Source: Acidobacteriota bacterium
GTDB lineage: Bacteria > Acidobacteriota > Terriglobia > Terriglobales > Acidobacteriaceae
Length of the DNA stretch: 64,000 nucleotides
Reading direction: 5' to 3'
Assembly (NCBI GenBank): GCA_021792135.1
Contig: JAJYVF010000008.1
Span: 97,970 to 161,969 of the forward strand
Part shown: positions 9,330 through 16,983 of the stretch, piece by piece
How the letters are laid out: each line of letters starts with the position of its first letter
Numbering within the stretch: the first letter of the stretch is position 1
Position numbers and translations under genes: made by a program
Notes under the pieces: model-generated
Told to the model about the DNA's origin: nothing
Seen by the model: only the letters and a program-made list of their open reading frames with translations
Database searches by the model: none

Positions 9330-10483
9330 GCGAAACCTGGGACGTGGTGGTTCTCGGCGCCGGTATCGTGGGCGCGGCCTGCGCACGCGCATGCAGCCTC
9401 CGCGGCCTGCGGACAGCCGTTGTTGAGAGCGGCGCCATCGGCGGCGGAGCCACCGCTGCCGGCATGGGCCACATCGTCGTCATGGACGATTCGGAACCGC
9501 AGCTCGCCCTCACCCGCTACTCGCAGCAGCTCTGGATGGCTCTCTCGGATCGGCTGCCGCCTCAGGCCGAATTCGAATCCTGCGGGACGTTGTGGGTTGC
9601 CGCCGACGAGGAAGAGATGCAGGAGGTCCGGCGCAAGCAGAGAGTCTACGCCTCGTTGGGGGTTGCGACGGAGATCCTGGACAGCCGCGCCCTGCGCGAA
9701 GCGGAGCCGCATCTTCGGCCTGAGATGGCCGGGGCTCTGCTGGTATCCTCCGACGCGGTGCTGTATCCACCCTGCGCAGCGGCGTGGCTCCTCGAGGAAG
9801 CCATTCACTTCGGGGCGAAGCTCTACGCGCCGCGCACGGTGGTCTCGGCCAGTGCCGGGCATGTTCGCCTCGACGGCGGCACGGAACTGACTGCGGAGCA
9901 TATCGTCGTCGCCTGCGGCGCCGACTCCGTCCGGCTGATTCCGGAACTGCCCCTCCGCAAACGCAAAGGGCATCTCGTCATCACCGACCGCTATCCAGGC
10001 CTGGTGCGCCACCAGCTCGTCGAGCTGGGATATCTGAAGAGCGCGCACTCGCTCACCACGGACTCGGTCGCCTTCAACGCGCAGCCGCGCAGGACAGGGC
10101 AGATTCTCATCGGCTCCTCGCGCCAGTACGGCGCTGAGCATACCGCGGTGGACCACGCGATCCTGAAGGCCATGCTGGCCCGCGCACAGCTCTACCTTCC
10201 CGCGCTGGGCGCGTGCTCGGCGATTCGCGTCTGGACGGGGTTCCGCGCCGCGACTCCGGACAAGCTGCCGCTCATCGGTCCCTGGCCGGCAGATGAAACC
10301 CTGTTTCTTGCCACCGGGCATGAAGGCCTGGGCATTACGACTTCGCTGGGCACGGGGCGCCTCGTCGCGGATGCTCTCAGCGGTGCCGCAACAGAGATTC
10401 CGCTCGAACCCTACCTGCCTGTGCGCGGCCCGATCGAGCATTCCTCGTCCACTCATCCCGCTGCCGGGGGCCTCCATGCCTGA
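9326..10483 (+). CDS. FAD-dependent D-amino-acid (D-hydroxyproline) oxidoreductase subunit
   Basis: DAO-fold flavoprotein (glycine oxidase/sarcosine oxidase-beta type) predicted to oxidise cis-4-hydroxy-D-proline to 1-pyrroline-4-hydroxy-2-carboxylate. The N-terminus has the Rossmann FAD motif [16 protein letters not shown] and a conserved second flavin segment ([13 protein letters not shown]). The C-terminus ends in the family pattern [12 protein letters not shown] ... [12 protein letters not shown]. At 385 residues it is standard length. Translation is probably coupled: its ATG overlaps the epimerase stop by 4 bases, and the next gene starts within its 3' end. With the two downstream redox genes it probably forms a multi-subunit dehydrogenase rather than an H2O2-forming oxidase (inference). 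Confidence 0.86.
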   Translation: MSETWDVVVLGAGIVGAACARACSLRGLRTAVVESGAIGGGATAAGMGHIVVMDDSEPQLALTRYSQQLWMALSDRLPPQAEFESCGTLWVAADEEEMQEVRRKQRVYASLGVATEILDSRALREAEPHLRPEMAGALLVSSDAVLYPPCAAAWLLEEAIHFGAKLYAPRTVVSASAGHVRLDGGTELTAEHIVVACGADSVRLIPELPLRKRKGHLVITDRYPGLVRHQLVELGYLKSAHSLTTDSVAFNAQPRRTGQILIGSSRQYGAEHTAVDHAILKAMLARAQLYLPALGACSAIRVWTGFRAATPDKLPLIGPWPADETLFLATGHEGLGITTSLGTGRLVADALSGAATEIPLEPYLPVRGPIEHSSSTHPAAGGLHA

Positions 10484-10727
10484 TCCGGCCCGGTCCATTA
10501 CGCTGACCGTCAATGGCACGATGGTTCGGGTGCAACCCGGAACAACCGTCGCTGCGGCCATCCTGATCGCGGGCGGGTACACGCGGACCTCAGTCAGCGG
10601 AGAACCGCGCGCACCGCTCTGCGGGATGGGTATTTGTTTCGAATGCCGCGCCTCGATCGGTGGAAAGCTCCATCAGCGAAGCTGCCAGATTCTCTGCACG
10701 CAGGGGATGGACGTGCGCACGCCATGA
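10476..10727 (+). CDS. Small [2Fe-2S] ferredoxin-like subunit (HcnA/SoxA-N-like)
   Basis: An 83-residue protein with a plant-type ferredoxin fold. Hydrophobic beta strands (SITLTVNGTMVRVQPGTTV) precede the cluster-binding cysteines in APLCGMGICFECRASIGG, and a fourth cysteine follows in QRSCQ. This size and pattern match the small iron-sulfur subunit of hydrogen-cyanide-synthase/opine-oxidase/D-hydroxyproline-dehydrogenase complexes, where it relays electrons between flavin subunits. It starts 8 bases before the end of the FAD oxidase gene, and its TGA overlaps the ATG of the next gene, so the three are almost certainly co-translated and likely form one complex. Confidence 0.85.
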   Translation: MPDPARSITLTVNGTMVRVQPGTTVAAAILIAGGYTRTSVSGEPRAPLCGMGICFECRASIGGKLHQRSCQILCTQGMDVRTP

Positions 10728-11998
10728 AGAAAGCCTTCGATGTGGTCGTTGCAGGGGCGGGACCGGCCGGCATCGCGGCGGCTGTTACGGCGGCCGCGCA
10801 GCACCGGCGGGTCGCGCTCGTCGATGACAACCAGCGCCCGGGGGGGCAGATCTGGCGTTCCGGCGCTTCGCTGCCCAGGCCGGCGCGCGTGTGGCTCTCG
10901 CGACTGGAAGCTTCGGCGGTCGAGCATCTTTCCGGTACGCGGATCTTCGATCATCCCGCCCCCGGCGTGCTCTGCGCGGAATGGAACGAGACAGCCATGG
11001 AACTGCATTACGAGAAGCTGGTCTTCGCCACTGGCGCGCGGGAGCTTTTTTTGCCCTTTCCTGGCTGGACGTTGCCGAATGTCATGGGCGCCGGGGGCCT
11101 CGACGCCATGGTGCGCGGCGGCCTGCCGGTTGCAGGCAAGAGAGTGGTGGTTGCGGGAACAGGTCCGCTGCTGCTGGCCGTAGCGGCGCATCTGGCGGCG
11201 CGTGGCGCGAAGATCGTCGCCATCTGCGAGCAGGCTCCCTTCGCGCGCCTCGCGAAGTTCGCTGCGCAGATGAGCCGCTATCCGGGGAAGCTGCTGCAGG
11301 GCCTGGCCTACCGTCTGGCGGCCCGGCACTCGCGCCTTTATTGCGGCTGCTGGCCCATCTCGGCGAGCGGCAGTACGGCGCTCGAGAGCCTCACCCTGCG
11401 CCAGGGCAACCGCACATGGTCGGTGGCCTGCGATTATCTGGCCTGCGGGTTTCATCTGGTGCCGAACCTCGAACTGGCTGAGTTGCTCGGCTGCCGTATT
11501 CAGGATGGCTTCGTCGCCGTCGACGATCTGCAGCAAACGTCGGTTGCTAATGTTTACTGCGCCGGAGAGCCCACCGGGATTGGCGGAGTCGAAATGGCGC
11601 TTGTCGAAGGCCAGATCGCCGGGCTCGCGGCATCGGGCAGCGCCGAGGCGGCACGGAAGCTGATTCCGCAGCGGCGGCGCATGCTCGGCTTCGTGGACGC
11701 GCTGCGCCGCACCTGCGCGCTCAACCCCGAATTGCGCCGCCCCGCCGCCGATACAACCCTCGTCTGCCGCTGCGAAGATGTTCCCTTCGGCACGCTGCGC
11801 GAGCACACCTCCTGGCGCGATGCCAAGCTGCACACGCGCTGCGGCATGGGCCCCTGCCAGGGACGCATCTGCGGCGCGGCTGCAGAGTTTCTTTTCGGCT
11901 GGGGACCGGACGCGGTGCGGCCGCCCATCTTTCCCGCTCTCGTTTCCAGTCTCGCTGCGGAATCAACCAATCCCAACAAATCCATGGAGGACGCATGA
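10724..11998 (+). CDS. FAD/[2Fe-2S] oxidoreductase subunit (HcnB/OoxA-like)
   Basis: Pyridine-nucleotide-disulfide-oxidoreductase-like flavoprotein. An FAD motif (FDVVVAGAGPAGIAAAV) opens the protein, RPGGQIWR follows, and a second dinucleotide-binding region (KRVVVAGTGPLLLAVAAHL) lies mid-protein. The C-terminus is a BFD-like [2Fe-2S] domain with Cys-x-Cys in VCRCEDV and the pair in RCGMGPCQGRICG. This is the architecture of the alpha subunit of opine/hydroxyproline dehydrogenases and HcnB. It overlaps the preceding ferredoxin-like gene (ATGA) and the following deaminase gene (ATGA). The exact electron acceptor is not evident. Start 10724 is fixed by this overlap and by the FAD motif position. 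Confidence 0.86.
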   Translation: MKKAFDVVVAGAGPAGIAAAVTAAAQHRRVALVDDNQRPGGQIWRSGASLPRPARVWLSRLEASAVEHLSGTRIFDHPAPGVLCAEWNETAMELHYEKLVFATGARELFLPFPGWTLPNVMGAGGLDAMVRGGLPVAGKRVVVAGTGPLLLAVAAHLAARGAKIVAICEQAPFARLAKFAAQMSRYPGKLLQGLAYRLAARHSRLYCGCWPISASGSTALESLTLRQGNRTWSVACDYLACGFHLVPNLELAELLGCRIQDGFVAVDDLQQTSVANVYCAGEPTGIGGVEMALVEGQIAGLAASGSAEAARKLIPQRRRMLGFVDALRRTCALNPELRRPAADTTLVCRCEDVPFGTLREHTSWRDAKLHTRCGMGPCQGRICGAAAEFLFGWGPDAVRPPIFPALVSSLAAESTNPNKSMEDA

Positions 11999-12906
11999 AG
12001 TGGCACGGCGTAATGCCCGCAATGACGACTTGTTTTGACCAGCACCTGCAGATCGACCACGGCTTTATGACCCGCCACGCGCGCTGGATGCTCGTCAACG
12101 GCTGCACAGGAATCATCTCTCTCGGCTCCCTCGCCGAATCCGCCTGCCTGACCTTCGCGGAGAAGGAAGCGATTCTGCGCAACATGGTCGCCGCAGCCGA
12201 CGGCGCGCCCATCGTCGCCGGCATCGCCGCGCTTTCGACTGCCGAGGCCGTGGCGCTGGCGAAGATGGCGGAGCAGTCCGGCTGTTCGGGGCTGATGGTC
12301 CTGCCCCCGTGGGTCTATCTCGGCGACTGGCGCGAGACCAAAGCCCATATTGCGGCCATCTTTCGCGCGACCCAGCTTCCGTGCATGCTCTACAACAACC
12401 CCGTCGCCTACGGCACCGACTTTATCCCTGAACAGATTGCCGAGCTGGCCGCCGAATACGAGAACTTCGCCGCCGTGAAGGAGTCGAGCACCGACGTGCG
12501 CCGCGTCACCGCGATCCGCGCTCTCATTGGCGACCGCCTCCGCCTCTTTGTCGGTGTCGACGACGCCATTGTGGAGGGCATCGCTGCCGGTGCCGTCGGC
12601 TGGGTTGCGGGTCTCGTCAACGCCTTTCCCGCCGAATCGGTAGCGCTTTTCAACTTTGCCACCGCAGGCGAACGCAACAAGACCTTTGAACTCTACCGAT
12701 GGTTTCTGCCCCTGCTGCGCATGGATACCGTGCCGAAATTCGTGCAGCTGATCAAGCAGGTGCAACAGGAAACCGGAACCGGCAGCGCCCGCGTTCGTCC
12801 CCCGCGGCTGGAAGTGACTGGCTCTGAACTGGAAGCGACCCGCGCCGCTGTGCAGCACGCGCTCGCCTCACATCCCAGCCCGCGCAGCACAGCGTTCCCA
12901 AAGTAG
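11995..12906 (+). CDS. DHDPS-family 1-pyrroline-4-hydroxy-2-carboxylate deaminase
   Basis: Schiff-base aldolase-superfamily enzyme. In hydroxyproline clusters, members of this family deaminate and dehydrate 1-pyrroline-4-hydroxy-2-carboxylate to alpha-ketoglutarate semialdehyde, releasing ammonia. The Schiff-base lysine lies in FAAVKESSTD (about K162), and the family loop appears as ISLGSLAESACLT. YNNPVAYGTD carries the conserved tyrosine. Length (303) is normal. It overlaps the upstream flavoprotein gene by 4 bases. Assignment over dihydrodipicolinate synthase rests on the neighbours, since motif reading alone cannot separate these activities. Confidence 0.85.
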   Translation: MKWHGVMPAMTTCFDQHLQIDHGFMTRHARWMLVNGCTGIISLGSLAESACLTFAEKEAILRNMVAAADGAPIVAGIAALSTAEAVALAKMAEQSGCSGLMVLPPWVYLGDWRETKAHIAAIFRATQLPCMLYNNPVAYGTDFIPEQIAELAAEYENFAAVKESSTDVRRVTAIRALIGDRLRLFVGVDDAIVEGIAAGAVGWVAGLVNAFPAESVALFNFATAGERNKTFELYRWFLPLLRMDTVPKFVQLIKQVQQETGTGSARVRPPRLEVTGSELEATRAAVQHALASHPSPRSTAFPK

Positions 12907-12915
12907 GCGCGATCG

Positions 12916-12975
12916 TCGCGGAGGTATCGTGCCGGAATCCCGTCGGCGTATTCTGTACTGGGATTCCCTCCGCGA
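12916..12975. other. Strong imperfect hairpin between deaminase and Mo-hydroxylase genes
   Basis: Two nested inverted repeats face each other. The outer arms TCGCGGAGG (12916-12924) and CCTCCGCGA (12967-12975) pair perfectly, as do the inner arms GGAATCCC (12934-12941) and GGGATTCC (12960-12967). The left side carries a 9-base bulge and the loop is about 18 bases. There is no T-run, so it is not a classical terminator. It may set differential expression between the two operon halves, or serve as an operator. Confidence 0.55.
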
Positions 12976-12999
12976 TTGCTGTGGTTCTGGAGGTGGAAC

Positions 13000-13491
13000 A
13001 TGGCCCGTTTCCTTCTCGACGTCAACGGTGCGAAGCTTCCGGTGGAAGCTCCCGGTGACGAGCCTCTCCTCTGGGTCCTTCGGAATCGCCTTGATCTGAT
13101 GGGCACCAAATATGGCTGCGGTGAAGGCCAGTGCGGCGCCTGTACCGTCTTCCTCGATGGCCAACCGGCGCGTTCCTGTCAGGTTACGGTTGCGGCGGCT
13201 GCCGGCTCGAAGATCATCACCATCGAAGGCCTTGACCAGAACGGCGTGCTCACCCCGGTGCAGCAGGCTTTTGTCGATGAAGGCGCCTTCCAGTGCGGCT
13301 ACTGCACTTCGGGGATGATCCTGTCCGCCACGGCGCTGCTGCGCGAGCACCCCAGGCCGACTCAGCAGCAGATCATCGATGCAATGGACGGTAACGTCTG
13401 CCGCTGCGGAACCTATCCACGTATCGTCGCCGCCATCCGGAGGGCCTCGCAGCGGATGGCCACGGAAGGGAGCAGCCATGTCCAGGATTAG
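13000..13491 (+). CDS. [2Fe-2S] subunit of a xanthine-oxidase-family oxidoreductase
   Basis: Small iron-sulfur subunit (163 residues) of a molybdenum hydroxylase, carrying electrons from the Mo site. The N-terminal plant-type cluster motif is Cys-x4-Cys-x2-Cys in YGCGEGQCGACTVFLDG plus a later Cys (PARSCQ). The C-terminal helical cluster has FQCGYCTSGM and NVCRCGTY. The start at 13000 follows a clear GGAGGTGG site. It has no signal peptide, whereas the catalytic subunit overlapping its 3' end has a Tat signal, so it would have to be exported as a folded passenger. No FAD (CoxM-type) subunit is encoded here, as in isoquinoline 1-oxidoreductase-like two-subunit enzymes. Confidence 0.9.
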   Translation: MARFLLDVNGAKLPVEAPGDEPLLWVLRNRLDLMGTKYGCGEGQCGACTVFLDGQPARSCQVTVAAAAGSKIITIEGLDQNGVLTPVQQAFVDEGAFQCGYCTSGMILSATALLREHPRPTQQQIIDAMDGNVCRCGTYPRIVAAIRRASQRMATEGSSHVQD

Positions 13492-15613
13492 CTCCGAGCC
13501 TGCCCAGTATCCGATCCGCGAACGGCTGCACTGGTTTGAACTGCCGCGCCGCGACTTTCTCAAGCTCTGTGGCGGGGGACTGCTGGTCTGCCTCAGCGGA
13601 TCGCCCCTTCGCGCGCAGGAAGCCGGCGGCCATTTTGGAGAGCATGAACTCCCGAAGGAGATCGGTGCCTGGATCCACATCGGCCCCGACGGCGCGGTCA
13701 CTGTCTTCACCGGCAAAGTCGAAGTAGGGCAGAACATCCGCACTTCCCTCGCTCAGCTGGTTGCTGAGGAGCTGCGCGTCGGGTTCAATACCATCACCAT
13801 GGTCATGGGCGACACCGACCTGACCCCGTGGGACATGGGCACCTTCGGCAGCCGCTCCACGCCGACCATGGGTCCCATCCTGCGCAACATGGCTTCGGCT
13901 GCGCGCCAGGTCCTGACCGAGACAGCCGCGCAGCGCTGGAACACCGATCCGTCCAGGCTCTCCGCCGGAGATGGCCGCATCACCAATCCGGCAACCGGGG
14001 AATCCCTCGGCTACGGAGAGATTACGCGCGGAGAAAAGCTGACCCGGACGGTCTCCGGCGATCCGCCTCTGACGCCGGCAGCCGAATGGAAAGTCGCGGG
14101 CACAGCCGTTCCCAAAGTGAACGGTCGCGCATTTGTAACCGGGAAACATCGATTCCCGTCGGATATCAGCCGCCCCGGAATGCTCTTTGGAAAAATCGTT
14201 CGCCCTGCCGGGTTCCATGGCACGCTGGTCTCGGCGGATACCAGCCAGGCGGAAAAAATGCCGGGCGTGCAGGTGGTCCGGGACGCTGACCTGCTCGGGG
14301 TCGTAGCCCCCGGCTCCTGGACCGCAGAACAGGCGGCCGGAGCCGTCCACGCGCATTGGAACGTCCCGCCGCAGATCTCGAATGCGGAGCTGTTCAGCTA
14401 CCTTCCCGCGCATCCGGAGAACGCCGGCCGCGATGATTCGGATGCCCAGGGCTCCCTCGCCGCGGTCGAAAAAACCCTGGCTGGATCAGAAGTTAAGCTT
14501 CAGCAGCAGTACACGATAGCCTATATTGCTCATGCCCCGCTTGAACCTCGCGCCGCGGTGGCGGAGTGGAATGGCAACCAGCTCACCGTCTGGACCGGGA
14601 CCCAGCGCCCCTTCGGAGTCCGCGATGAGCTGGCCGAAGCCTTTCGCATTCCGGCCACCCAGGTTCGCGTCATCATGCCGGACATGGGCAGCGGGTACGG
14701 CGGCAAGCACACCGGCGAATGCGCCATTGAGGCGGCTCGCCTGGCCAAAGCCGCCGGCAAACCCGTGAAGCTCATCTGGACCCGCGAGGAGGAGTTCACC
14801 TGGGCTTATTTCCGTCCCGCAGGCCTGATTCGGATCCGCAGCGGCGCCGAACGCGACGGCAAACTCACCGCCTGGGAGCACCTCAATTACAATTCCGGCC
14901 CCTCCGGGATCGATATTCCCTACGACGTTTCGGCAAAGCTGGTCGAATTCCGTCCCACGCAATATCCCCTGCGCCAGGGATCGTATCGGGGCCTGGCGGC
15001 TACGGCCAACCACTTTGCGCGGGAGTCGCACATTGACGAGCTGGCTCATGCGGTCGGCATGGATCCGCTTCAGTTTCGACTCAGGAATCTGAGCAACGAT
15101 CGGCTCCGTGTGGTTTTTCAGACTGCGGCTGAACGCTTCGGATGGGGAAAGTCGAAACCTGCCGCCGGAGTCGGCTACGGCATTGCCGGCGGTACAGAGA
15201 AGGGCGGCTACGTGGCCACCTGCGCTGAGGTTGAGGTCGATCCGGCCGGGAAGATTCGGCTGCGCCGCATCGTGCAGGCATGGGAGTGCGGAGCCATTGT
15301 TAATCCCGACGGGCTGCGCAACCAGGTGATGGGCGCGGCGATCCAGGGCCTCGGAGGCGCGCTCTTCGAATCGATTCAGTTCAAAGACGGCCGCATCCTC
15401 AACCCGCACTTTGCTGAGTACCGGGTTCCGCGCTTCAGCGATATGCCGGAGGTCGAGGTCATCCTGGTCAACCGCAAAGATCTGCCCTCGGCCGGCGCGG
15501 GCGAAACGGGCATTGTGGGCGTAGCTCCGGCCATCAGTAACGCGATTTATTCCGCGACGGCAAAGCGTCTGCGAGACATGCCCATGGCGCCCGGCGCTAT
15601 GCTCGGCGTCTGA
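13478..15613 (+). CDS. Tat-exported molybdopterin-binding subunit (aldehyde/isoquinoline oxidoreductase-like)
   Basis: Catalytic subunit of a xanthine-oxidase-family enzyme hydroxylating an aldehyde or N-heterocycle. The ATG at 13478 overlaps the [2Fe-2S] gene by 14 bases. A twin-arginine signal is visible (LPRRDFLKLCGGGLLVCL, residues about 22-40), predicting periplasmic location. Molybdopterin-contacting motifs include GTQRPFGVRDEL, DMGSGYGGKHTGE and QGSYRGLAATANHFARES; the catalytic Glu is in GAGETGIVGVAP near the C-terminus. At 711 residues it matches the IorB-like single-subunit form. Its position after a hydroxyproline pathway lacking an aldehyde dehydrogenase hints at aldehyde oxidation, but a periplasmic site would not suit a cytoplasmic semialdehyde, so the substrate stays open. 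Confidence 0.87.
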   Translation: MSRISSEPAQYPIRERLHWFELPRRDFLKLCGGGLLVCLSGSPLRAQEAGGHFGEHELPKEIGAWIHIGPDGAVTVFTGKVEVGQNIRTSLAQLVAEELRVGFNTITMVMGDTDLTPWDMGTFGSRSTPTMGPILRNMASAARQVLTETAAQRWNTDPSRLSAGDGRITNPATGESLGYGEITRGEKLTRTVSGDPPLTPAAEWKVAGTAVPKVNGRAFVTGKHRFPSDISRPGMLFGKIVRPAGFHGTLVSADTSQAEKMPGVQVVRDADLLGVVAPGSWTAEQAAGAVHAHWNVPPQISNAELFSYLPAHPENAGRDDSDAQGSLAAVEKTLAGSEVKLQQQYTIAYIAHAPLEPRAAVAEWNGNQLTVWTGTQRPFGVRDELAEAFRIPATQVRVIMPDMGSGYGGKHTGECAIEAARLAKAAGKPVKLIWTREEEFTWAYFRPAGLIRIRSGAERDGKLTAWEHLNYNSGPSGIDIPYDVSAKLVEFRPTQYPLRQGSYRGLAATANHFARESHIDELAHAVGMDPLQFRLRNLSNDRLRVVFQTAAERFGWGKSKPAAGVGYGIAGGTEKGGYVATCAEVEVDPAGKIRLRRIVQAWECGAIVNPDGLRNQVMGAAIQGLGGALFESIQFKDGRILNPHFAEYRVPRFSDMPEVEVILVNRKDLPSAGAGETGIVGVAPAISNAIYSATAKRLRDMPMAPGAMLGV

Positions 15614-15682
15614 CCGGCAAAGCATTCTTTCAGATCCACTTCTCGTTTCGGCCCGGAGCCGTGATAATGGTTCCGCATATCC

Positions 15683-16468
15683 ATGTCCGTAAAGACTGAG
15701 CAAAGGGCAAGGAACATCCTTCAGATCCTGCTGCAGCATGGCAGCGCTTCTGTCGATGAACTGGTCAGCCTTCTGAGCACATCGGCTCCCAGCGTCCGTC
15801 GCGATCTGGTGCGGCTGCAGAAGCAGCATCTGGTGCACCGCACGCACGGCGGCGTCACGCTGGCCGGCCAGATGCACTATGAGGCCTTCCGCTTCGACTC
15901 GTCCTTCCACGAGCGCGAAAGCCGCTTCAGCGAGGAGAAGCGCCGGATCGGCCTGGCAGCCGCGGAGCTGATCTGCGAGCACGACACGGTGGGCTTTACC
16001 GCCGGCACCACCCCCACGCAGGTGGCCCGCTGCATTCGCCATCGCAGTTCCATCCATGTCATCACGAACGCCGTGAACATCGGTATGGAACTCAGCAATC
16101 AGCCGGCTCTCAACGTCACCCTCACCGGCGGTACCATGCGCTGGGCGGGCGCCTTTTCGCTCATCGGCCCAACCGCCATCGAAATGCTGAACGGCGTCTT
16201 CATGGACAAGGTCTTCATCGGCGTCTGCGGCATCGACGCGCGGCGCGGCGCCACCACGATCGAACCCGACGAAGCCGCCGTATTCCGAGCCATGGTGCGT
16301 CAGGCGAAAAAGGTCATCGTCGTGGCTGACTCGAGCAAGATCGGCATGGTCAGTCCGGCGCTGATCTGCCCCGCATCGGACATCGATATTCTCGTCACCG
16401 ACACAGGGATTGCTCCGGAGGCTCTGGAGGCTTCCCAGGCCAGCGGCATCGAAGTCCGCGCGGTGTAG
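15683..16468 (+). CDS. DeoR-family transcriptional regulator
   Basis: N-terminal DeoR helix-turn-helix (ILQILLQHGSASVDELVSLL ... SVRRDLVRLQ then HRTHGGVTL), followed by the sugar-phosphate-isomerase-like sensor domain (GFTAGTTPTQVARCI, VITNAVNIGMEL, LTGGTMR, KVIVVADSSKIG). At 261 residues it is family standard. DeoR proteins normally sense phosphorylated sugars. It lies 69 bases after the Mo-hydroxylase gene on the same strand, so it likely controls the catabolic run upstream, and the transketolase in that run makes a sugar-phosphate effector reasonable (inference). Confidence 0.88.
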   Translation: MSVKTEQRARNILQILLQHGSASVDELVSLLSTSAPSVRRDLVRLQKQHLVHRTHGGVTLAGQMHYEAFRFDSSFHERESRFSEEKRRIGLAAAELICEHDTVGFTAGTTPTQVARCIRHRSSIHVITNAVNIGMELSNQPALNVTLTGGTMRWAGAFSLIGPTAIEMLNGVFMDKVFIGVCGIDARRGATTIEPDEAAVFRAMVRQAKKVIVVADSSKIGMVSPALICPASDIDILVTDTGIAPEALEASQASGIEVRAV

Positions 16469-16471
16469 TGG

Positions 16472-16942
16472 TTACCGGCTGCCCGGTTCTTCGCTAACCT
16501 GAGCGGGCGGACCGGGTATCCTGCGAATGTCGAGGATCAGCCCCTGCATCCGCCGTGCCTCATCGAGGTGAAGCTCCGTCAGCTTGTTCAGGATTGCCTT
16601 GCCCTGGCGCGTGAGCGAGACGATGATCACCCGCCGGTCCGCGTCATTCTCGGCGCTTTGGACCAGCCCGCTCTGCTCTGCGCGCTTGACCAGCCCCACC
16701 ACGGAGTGGTTTCGCTCCTGCAGAAATTCGGCCAGTTCGGAAATGGTGGCCCAGCCGCGGCCCGTAAACCCCGCCACTCCGAGCATCAGCTGATGCTGCT
16801 GCGGCGTCACTCCGCACGCCCGGGCCGCTGTCTCGCTGAAGCGCAGAAACCGCCGCAGCGCATATCGAAATCGCGCCAGATCCCGCAGCACGGATTGGTT
16901 CTCTGCGCCAGGCTCCCTCGCCATGAGCCCAGCATATCGCAC
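16472..16942 (-). CDS. MarR-family transcriptional regulator
   Basis: Winged-helix regulator of about 150 residues. The recognition region reads ATISELAEFLQERNHSVVGLVKRAEQSGLV and the wing carries DRRVIIVSLTRQGKAIL. Starts are possible at 16942 or six codons later at 16924 (MAREPG); neither has an obvious strong ribosome site. It converges with the DeoR gene, the two stops being 3 bases apart, so the 3' ends could overlap in transcription. The target is not evident; the CRTAC1/cytochrome genes lie upstream of it on the same strand. Confidence 0.83.
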   Translation of the reverse strand: MRYAGLMAREPGAENQSVLRDLARFRYALRRFLRFSETAARACGVTPQQHQLMLGVAGFTGRGWATISELAEFLQERNHSVVGLVKRAEQSGLVQSAENDADRRVIIVSLTRQGKAILNKLTELHLDEARRMQGLILDIRRIPGPPAQVSEEPGSR

Positions 16943-16983
16943 TGCGATCTAAATCCTGTGCGGGGGAGCGCCGGGGCGCAGCT

